Source: an uncultured Verrucomicrobia subdivision 3 bacterium
GTDB taxonomy: Bacteria; Verrucomicrobiota; Verrucomicrobiia; Limisphaerales; UBA11358
Length of the DNA stretch: 64,000 nt
Direction of reading: 5' to 3'
Assembly (NCBI GenBank): GCA_903917705.1
Contig: CAIXBQ010000131.1
Location: 1-64,000 of the forward strand
Each line of letters opens with the position of its first letter. The stretch's first letter is position 1. A program made the position numbers and the translations under genes. This document shows positions 57,981 to 64,000 of this stretch, piece after piece. The notes below the pieces were generated by a model, which did not search any database, had not been told where the DNA came from, and worked only from the letters and a program-made list of their open reading frames with translations.

Positions 57981-58791
57981 AACGGCCGGCCAGCGGGTTG
58001 AGTGCGAAATGTTTGCCGATGCGGTAGCTGCCGGCAATCGCCGCCGTGATGAAATTTTTTCCGAGCTCCACCGCGTGCGGCAGGTCATGTCCGGATGCCA
58101 GTGCCGCGCAAATCGCCGCGGAATAGGTGCAGCCGGTGCCGTGTGTGGAAACGCCCCGCACAAACGGCGCCGTCAGCAGCAGTTCGGTTACGCCGTCGAA
58201 GAATACATCCATTGCCTCCGGGCAGTTTTTCAGGTGTCCGCCTTTCACGAGCACCGCGCAGCCATAGCGCGAATGAATTTTGTGCGCGGCGGAACGCAGA
58301 TCCTCCGGCGACAAAATCTTTCGGTCCGCGAGAATTTCCGCCTCGTCCAGGTTGGGGGTGACGAGGGTGGCGAGCGGCAGGAGGCTGGCTTTCAGGATTT
58401 TTTCCGCTGCGGGCTGCAGCAATCGTGCACCGCTGGTGGAAACCATCACCGGATCTACGACGAGTTTTAAGTGTTGTACTTTAAGGGGTGAGGTTTTGAA
58501 AAACTTCGCGACCACGGAAATGTTTTTTGCTGAAAACAGCATCCCCGTTTTCGTCGCCGCCGGAGTCAACTCTTGGAACACGGCTTCGATTTGCCGCCGC
58601 AGCATATTCGGCGCACACGGCTCCACGCCCAGGACGCGCCGGGGATTTTGGGCGGTCAGGCAGGCGATCGCGCTGGTGCCGTGGACGCCTAGGGCGGCGA
58701 AGGTTTTCAGGTCCGCCTGGATGCCCGCGCCGCCGCCGCTGTCCGAACCGGCGATGGTGAGGGCGACGGGCAAAGTTTTTCGCTTAGTCAT
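57901..58791 (-). CDS. thiD: Hydroxymethylpyrimidine/phosphomethylpyrimidine kinase
   Basis: LTIAGSDSGGGAGIQADLKTFAALGVHGTSAIACLTAQN; GTGCTYSAAICAALA. Confidence 0.95.
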   Translation of the reverse strand: MTKRKTLPVALTIAGSDSGGGAGIQADLKTFAALGVHGTSAIACLTAQNPRRVLGVEPCAPNMLRRQIEAVFQELTPAATKTGMLFSAKNISVVAKFFKTSPLKVQHLKLVVDPVMVSTSGARLLQPAAEKILKASLLPLATLVTPNLDEAEILADRKILSPEDLRSAAHKIHSRYGCAVLVKGGHLKNCPEAMDVFFDGVTELLLTAPFVRGVSTHGTGCTYSAAICAALASGHDLPHAVELGKNFITAAIAGSYRIGKHFALNPLAGRFTDSGGAGGRTGSSSSHSKAGCSCCS

Positions 58792-58924
58792 AATTCAAAA
58801 ACCGGCGGCCGGAATTTAGCGGATGGGCGCCAGGATGCAAAGGCGGGAAGAACGGGATGGATTCAAGCTCGGCGGGTTTGCGTTAAGAATTTGAACTTTC
58901 CGGATTGCGCATCATATTTGGCGC

Positions 58925-60655
58925 ATGGACAAAGACAAAGTGGCCGAGATTCTGGTGGAGATTGGAACATTGTTGGAATTGAAGGGTGAAAATCCATTCA
59001 AGACACGCGCCTATGCCAACGCGGCGCGGACGCTGGAGGGTTTGAGTGAACCGCTGGCGACGCTCGTCGCCGAAAAGCGGCTGGGCGAAATCAAGGGCAT
59101 CGGCGAGGCGCTGGAGCAGAAAATCACGGAGCTGGTCGAGACGGGGAAATTGAAATATTACGACGAGCTTAAGGCGTCGATTCCGCCGGGCTTGATCGCG
59201 ATGCTGGACATTTCCGGCCTCGGCCCCAAAAAAATCCAGGCCCTGAACAAAAAGCTGGGCATTGATTCCATTGAAAAACTCGAGGCGGCCTGCCAATCCG
59301 GCCAGGTGGCGGAACTGGAGGGCTTCGGCGAGAAGACGCAGGCGAATTTGCTGGAGGGGATCGGGCGCAAGCGCGCTTACGCGAGCAAGCATCTGTTGAG
59401 CGACGCCTGGCTGGCAGCGGAGCCTTTGCTGGAAAACCTGCGGTCGCTGCCGGAGGTGATCCGCTGCAGCACGGCGGGCAGTTTGCGGCGGTTCAAGGAG
59501 ATTTGCGGCGATGTGGATTTGCTGGCGTCGTCGAAAAATGCGGCGGTCGTGATCGGTTTTTTCGTATCCCAGCCGGGCATCGTCAAAGTGCTGGCGCAGG
59601 GCGAAACGAAGGCGAGCGTGATCTTGGAGGGGGGGATACAATGCGATTTGCGGGTGGTGAGCGACTCGGAATTTCCGTTTGCGCTGGCGTATTTCACCGG
59701 CAGCAAGGAGCACAACATCGTGATGCGGCAGCGGGCCATTCAGCGCGGGCTGCGGCTCAATGAATACGGCCTGTTCCGGTCGAAGGAGGAAACGCGCGAC
59801 CCGGAATTGCTCGTGGCCTGCCGGACGGAGGAGGAGATTTTCAGCAAACTGGACCTGGTTTTTGTGCCGCCGGAACTGCGCGAGGATCATGGCGAGTTCG
59901 CCGCGGCGGAGAAAAACGAGTTGCCGAAGCTGGTCGAATGGTCGGATCTCAGGGGTGCGCTGCATAACCACTCGAATTGGAGCGACGGCCACAACTCGCT
60001 GGCCGAGATCGCGGAATTTATGGACGGGCTGGGCTTGGAATACTGGGCGATCACCGACCACTCCAAGTCGTCGTATCAGGCGAACGGGCTGGATGCGAAA
60101 CGGATGCGGGAGCAGATCAAGGAAATCGCCGCATTGAATCGCAAATTCACCGATGACGGCCGCGCCTTCCGGCTGTTAACGGGCAGCGAAGTGGATATTT
60201 TGAAAGACCGGCTGGATTTTGATGACGAGTTGCTCGCGGAACTGGACGTGGTGGTGGCGAGCCTGCACGTTCCCGGCAGCAGCGAGGCGGAAAATACGAA
60301 ACGATTGATCCGCGCGGCCGAAAACCCGTTTGTCCACATCCTTGGCCACTTGACGGGGCGGTTGTTGCTCGAGCGCGAGCCGTACCCGGTGAATGTGACG
60401 GCGGTAATTGACGCCTGCGCGGCGACGGGGACGTGGATCGAGCTGAACTGCAATCCTCACCGGTTTGATCTGGATTGGCGGTTGTGGCCTTACGCAAAAG
60501 CCGCCGGAGTGAAATGTGTCTTAAATCCGGACGCGCACCGGAATGCGCACGCGGGGTTTTTGCGGCTGGGAGCGGGGGTGGCGCGCAAGGGCTGGCTGAC
60601 AAAAGCGGACGTGGTGAACACCTGCCCGTTGAAAACGCTGGCGGTACAATTGTGA
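58925..60655 (+). CDS. polX: DNA polymerase/3'-5' exonuclease PolX (Pol X plus PHP domains)
   Basis: HhH region, CGDVDLLASS polymerase motif, PHP motifs LHNHSNWSDGHNSL and AITDHSKSSYQANGL. Confidence 0.95.
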   Translation: MDKDKVAEILVEIGTLLELKGENPFKTRAYANAARTLEGLSEPLATLVAEKRLGEIKGIGEALEQKITELVETGKLKYYDELKASIPPGLIAMLDISGLGPKKIQALNKKLGIDSIEKLEAACQSGQVAELEGFGEKTQANLLEGIGRKRAYASKHLLSDAWLAAEPLLENLRSLPEVIRCSTAGSLRRFKEICGDVDLLASSKNAAVVIGFFVSQPGIVKVLAQGETKASVILEGGIQCDLRVVSDSEFPFALAYFTGSKEHNIVMRQRAIQRGLRLNEYGLFRSKEETRDPELLVACRTEEEIFSKLDLVFVPPELREDHGEFAAAEKNELPKLVEWSDLRGALHNHSNWSDGHNSLAEIAEFMDGLGLEYWAITDHSKSSYQANGLDAKRMREQIKEIAALNRKFTDDGRAFRLLTGSEVDILKDRLDFDDELLAELDVVVASLHVPGSSEAENTKRLIRAAENPFVHILGHLTGRLLLEREPYPVNVTAVIDACAATGTWIELNCNPHRFDLDWRLWPYAKAAGVKCVLNPDAHRNAHAGFLRLGAGVARKGWLTKADVVNTCPLKTLAVQL

Positions 60656-60740
60656 CGAAATGGTGTCAAATCAGAATATAATTGGGTCATTTGCATGGAT
60701 TTATGCGGTGTGGGTTGTGAATAATTCGCTGAAAATTATT

Positions 60741-60770
60741 TTGACGCGGGGCTTGTATGCCTGATAGTCT
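60741..60770 (+). promoter_or_regulatory. Possible sigma-70-type promoter with upstream palindrome
   Basis: TTGACG (60741-60746), 18-nt spacer, TAGTCT (60765-60770). AATAATT-CGCTGAA-AATTATT inverted repeat at 60720-60740 abuts the -35. Confidence 0.4.
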
Positions 60771-60866
60771 TGAACTTAAGTCGCTCGAGAGAATTTTTTT
60801 GAATGGCATCGGGCGCGGACAGTCAATGATTTTGTCCCGATTAATCTTTAAATCCAGACGTAACAC

Positions 60867-62264
60867 ATGAAGAAATTTTTTGTCTCTGCCGGGATGGTAG
60901 CCATTGGCGCCGCCGGATTGCAATCGGCGCAGGCCGCCAGTCTGGATATCGTCTCCCCCAAGGCGTGGAATGTTTCGGCCAGCCTCCGCGGGTTTTATGA
61001 CGACAACTACAACATCGGCAGCACCAAACAGGGCAGTTTCGGTGCGGAGGTTTCCCCGTCCATTTCCTTCAATGTGCCTTTGAAGCAGACCGACATTGGC
61101 ATGCGGTACACCTACGGGTTGTACTATTATCAAGATCGTGATTCGTTGGGGTTGAACCCGTTTGACCAGACCCATCAGGTGGATGTCTGGCTGGATCATT
61201 CGTTCACCGAGCGGTGGAAGCTAAACATCACTGACAACTTTGACGTCGGTCAGGAGCCGGAATTGCTCGGCCCGACCAGCTCGGCGTTTCCAAACGGGCA
61301 GCAATTCCGCGTTGAAGGCGACAATATTGCCAATCATGCCACCGTCACCTTGAATACGGATTGGACCCGCCAGTTCAGCACTGCGTTGCATTACGCCAAC
61401 AGTTTTTACGATTATCAAAAGAGTGGAGCGACCCTGGGTGGCCCGGTGTCGGGCGTCGTCACGATTCTGCCGAACAATCCTCCCAACGGTGTTCCGGGCC
61501 CGAACTTTTTGAGTGCCGGTGGCGCCACCTATGCTGGTCTTTTAAACCGGGTGGAGCAGTCAGTGGGTCTGGATTTACAATGGCACTTCCGTCAGGACAC
61601 TATGGGTTTTGTTGGCTATAGCTTCAGTTGGGTGAACTACACGGGAAATGAGCCGATCGGGGTTTATAATTATTACGCACTTGATACGGCTAGCTTCCAG
61701 TCGGTGATTTATCGCAGCGATTCCCGCGACAGTCTGTCGCATTACGGTTTTGTCGGGGTGCAGCATTCCTTCACGGGTAATTTGACCGCCGCGGTGAAAG
61801 GCGGCGTGTCCTACTCAGACAGCTACAACGATCCGCTGCAGCAGACCACGTCCCTGTCGCCGTATGCGGATTTGTCCGTGACCTACACCTACATTCCGGG
61901 CAGCTACGTTCAGCTCGGGTTCACGCATGACATCAATGCCACCGATATCGCGACCGTGGATTCCAACAACGGGTCGCTGACGCAGTATCAGGAAAGCTCT
62001 GTGCTTTATGCGGATATCAACCACCGCTTCAATCCCAAGTTGGTTGGCACGATCATCGGCCGCTGCCAGTATTCGACCTATCAGGGCGGCCCCAACAGCA
62101 GCATTTCCGACACGGATTACAATCTGGGTGTGAACCTGAACTACTCGTTCACCACCCATTTTTCAGCGGAGTTGGGCTACAACTTTGACGATCTCATATC
62201 GGGCATTGACGGCCGCAGTTACACGCGCAACCGGGTTTATCTCGGCTTGAGCGCGAATTATTGA
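60867..62264 (+). CDS. Outer-membrane beta-barrel protein, polysaccharide-export associated
   Basis: Signal peptide MKKFFVSAGMVAIGAAGLQSAQA; alternating aromatic/hydrophobic strands ending in aromatic ...NRVYLGLSANY; immediately upstream of Wzc-like kinase. Confidence 0.85.
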   Translation: MKKFFVSAGMVAIGAAGLQSAQAASLDIVSPKAWNVSASLRGFYDDNYNIGSTKQGSFGAEVSPSISFNVPLKQTDIGMRYTYGLYYYQDRDSLGLNPFDQTHQVDVWLDHSFTERWKLNITDNFDVGQEPELLGPTSSAFPNGQQFRVEGDNIANHATVTLNTDWTRQFSTALHYANSFYDYQKSGATLGGPVSGVVTILPNNPPNGVPGPNFLSAGGATYAGLLNRVEQSVGLDLQWHFRQDTMGFVGYSFSWVNYTGNEPIGVYNYYALDTASFQSVIYRSDSRDSLSHYGFVGVQHSFTGNLTAAVKGGVSYSDSYNDPLQQTTSLSPYADLSVTYTYIPGSYVQLGFTHDINATDIATVDSNNGSLTQYQESSVLYADINHRFNPKLVGTIIGRCQYSTYQGGPNSSISDTDYNLGVNLNYSFTTHFSAELGYNFDDLISGIDGRSYTRNRVYLGLSANY

Positions 62265-62299
62265 GGATGCGGATAACATCATGGTTTGAACACAACGCA

Positions 62300-62341
62300 G
62301 GGAGCCGGGTCTAACCACACTGGCTCCCGTTATTTTTTTTT
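62300..62341 (+). terminator. Intrinsic terminator or attenuator between barrel gene and wzc-like gene
   Basis: GGGAGCC (62300-62306)/GGCTCCC (62322-62328) followed by GTTATTTTTTTTT. Confidence 0.75.
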
Positions 62342-62345
62342 AGAT

Positions 62346-64000
62346 ATGGATTCTGTAAAAAACTTTGCGCCGCCGGAAGCCCGGCTGCATTTTCTCGATT
62401 ACTGGCGCGTCATCCGCATCCGTAAGGCGATCATCATCACGGTGTTTCTCATCACCGCCATCATCGCCACGGCGGTCACGTTCATTTTGCCCGAATCCTA
62501 CGCGAGCACTTGCCGCATCAAGGTGGAAAACGACTTTACCGACAATCTGGGCTCGGGCTCGGTGACGCCTTCGCAAATGCCGTATGATCCCTATTTCATC
62601 CAGACGACGTTTGAAATCATGCAGTCGCAGTTGGTCTTGAGCAACGTCATTTCGGCCATGAACCTGAATGCCGAGTGGGGACGGAAATATTTCAACGGCG
62701 AGACGCTCAAGACCTCGGAGACCATGAGCATTCTCAAGGGCCGCATGAGTCTGGCTCCGGTGCGTAACACCAAGCTCATTGCCATCACGGTCTATAGCGA
62801 CGACAAGAATGAGGCGGCGCTAATGGCGAACGCCATCGCGGCCGCTTACAAGACCTATCGCATTGAATCGCGGCAGCAGGTGGTGTCCAAGGGGTTGGAA
62901 ACCTTGAAGGACCAGTATGCGATGGAGGAATCGCAGATCCAGACGAACCAGGCCAAGGTGGACCAGCTTCGGAAAGCTCTTGGCATCAACGAGACCATGG
63001 GCTCCGCCGGCCCGGTCCCGACGCTGGACGATGCGGCCCTGCAAAGAATCCATGAAAACCTCCTCGAAGGGGAGCAGACCTATAAGCAGTCGCTGGCGCT
63101 GCTGAACGAATTGAAATCGCAGGACAAGGACAAGCTCCGCGACGTCCTGCCCCGGGCCTACCCGGATTCGGCTTTGTCCAGCATGTTGGATCAGTTGCAT
63201 GAAGCGCAGCGGAAAAAAGCTTCGCTCGTTATTGATTATTCCATTAGCAACAACATCGTCGCCCGGGTTCAGACGCTCATTGACACGCTCAACCAGCAGA
63301 TTGACGACTGCGTGGCCGGCATCATGATCGGCATCACCAGCACGGTGAATTCAAAAAAGGCCGCCCTAGACGCGCTGACGGAGAAAGTCGCGGAAGCCAA
63401 GACTAACGATCTGATGGAGGCCGCCCGGAATCAGCCCTATTACGATTCCAAGCGTGACTTGGAGCAGCGCCGGGACATGCACAAGCTGCTTTATTCCAAA
63501 ATCAAGGCGGAAGAACTCGACATTGCCATGCCCAAAACCTTCATGGTGCAAGTCACTGATTCTGCCGAACCCGGTAAGGCTCCGGTCAAGCCCAACAAGA
63601 CTGTCAACATTGTCCTCGGCCTCATTTTCGGCATCATCATGGGCATCGGCCTGGCGTTTTTCATCGAATATCTCGACACCAGTGTGAAGACCATTGACGA
63701 CGTCGAACGCACGTTCCAAGCGCCGGTGCTTGGCGTCATTCCCCAAAATATCGGTTACCTCCTTGAAGAAGGCACCGAAAGCAAACATGCCGAGGCCTAT
63801 CGTGTGCTCCGCACCAACCTCCTCTTTTCCCGCAAGGACGACAAGCTCAACACCATCGTCGTTGTCAGCGCCGGTGCCGGCGAGGGCAAGTCCACCACCA
63901 CCATCAATCTTGCCACCGTGTTCGCCCAGGCCGGCAATCGCGTGTTGATCGTGGATTCCGACCTGCGCCGCCCCACGCTCCACAAGCTGTTCAAGGTCGC
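62346..64000 (+). CDS. Wzc/EpsB-like polysaccharide co-polymerase/tyrosine autokinase, truncated at window end
   Basis: Frame open from ATG 62346 to the window end. Wzz-type N-terminus (YWRVIRIRKAIIITVFLITAIIATAVTFILPESYAS) and Walker A/A' VVVSAGAGEGKSTTTINLATVFAQAGNRVLIVDSDLRRPTLHKLFKV. Confidence 0.93.
   Translation, partial: MDSVKNFAPPEARLHFLDYWRVIRIRKAIIITVFLITAIIATAVTFILPESYASTCRIKVENDFTDNLGSGSVTPSQMPYDPYFIQTTFEIMQSQLVLSNVISAMNLNAEWGRKYFNGETLKTSETMSILKGRMSLAPVRNTKLIAITVYSDDKNEAALMANAIAAAYKTYRIESRQQVVSKGLETLKDQYAMEESQIQTNQAKVDQLRKALGINETMGSAGPVPTLDDAALQRIHENLLEGEQTYKQSLALLNELKSQDKDKLRDVLPRAYPDSALSSMLDQLHEAQRKKASLVIDYSISNNIVARVQTLIDTLNQQIDDCVAGIMIGITSTVNSKKAALDALTEKVAEAKTNDLMEAARNQPYYDSKRDLEQRRDMHKLLYSKIKAEELDIAMPKTFMVQVTDSAEPGKAPVKPNKTVNIVLGLIFGIIMGIGLAFFIEYLDTSVKTIDDVERTFQAPVLGVIPQNIGYLLEEGTESKHAEAYRVLRTNLLFSRKDDKLNTIVVVSAGAGEGKSTTTINLATVFAQAGNRVLIVDSDLRRPTLHKLFKV

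Noticed and set aside
1-64000. PEP-CTERM substrate for the exosortase
   Set aside because: No ORF in the window shows a C-terminal PEP-TM-Arg tail; substrates, if any, lie elsewhere.
1-64000. tRNA or rRNA genes
   Set aside because: No cloverleaf-like or rRNA-like segments recognised by eye in the intergenic gaps; a tRNAscan/Infernal run would be decisive.

Overview
The window looks like bacterial chromosome with Verrucomicrobia/PVC-like character; this is inferred from gene families only. Most of it is a very large cell-surface or exopolysaccharide locus. The locus includes a polyprenyl-phosphate glycosylphosphotransferase, an exosortase with an EpsI-like partner, a WecG/TagA-type glycosyltransferase, many GT2/GT4/GT9/GT39-like enzymes, SAM methyltransferases, a Wzx-like flippase, an O-antigen polymerase-like protein, acyltransferases, an outer-membrane barrel and a Wzc-like tyrosine kinase cut by the window end. 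Housekeeping genes are interleaved: folP-cdaA-[50 aa ORF]-glmM, nadE, rsmA, queE, thiD and polX. The observations I rate highest are: (1) a cobalamin riboswitch with a terminator/alternative-hairpin leader in front of a secreted protein and a pseudopilin-like protein; (2) a tightly packed FkbH-like/ACP/SGNH-like/43-aa membrane peptide/MBOAT/VOC operon, a candidate ACP-dependent glycan-decoration pathway; (3) a 50-aa single-TM ORF in the cdaR position between cdaA and glmM; (4) an exosortase whose expected third catalytic residue appears to be Glu; (5) an AT-richer small membrane gene bounded by 10-bp inverted repeats with a GTTAGGC integron-core-like sequence; (6) two distant minisatellites, both with 21-nt-multiple periods and an AAGGGG core. 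Everything comes from reading the sequence and the supplied ORF track. No database search was run.
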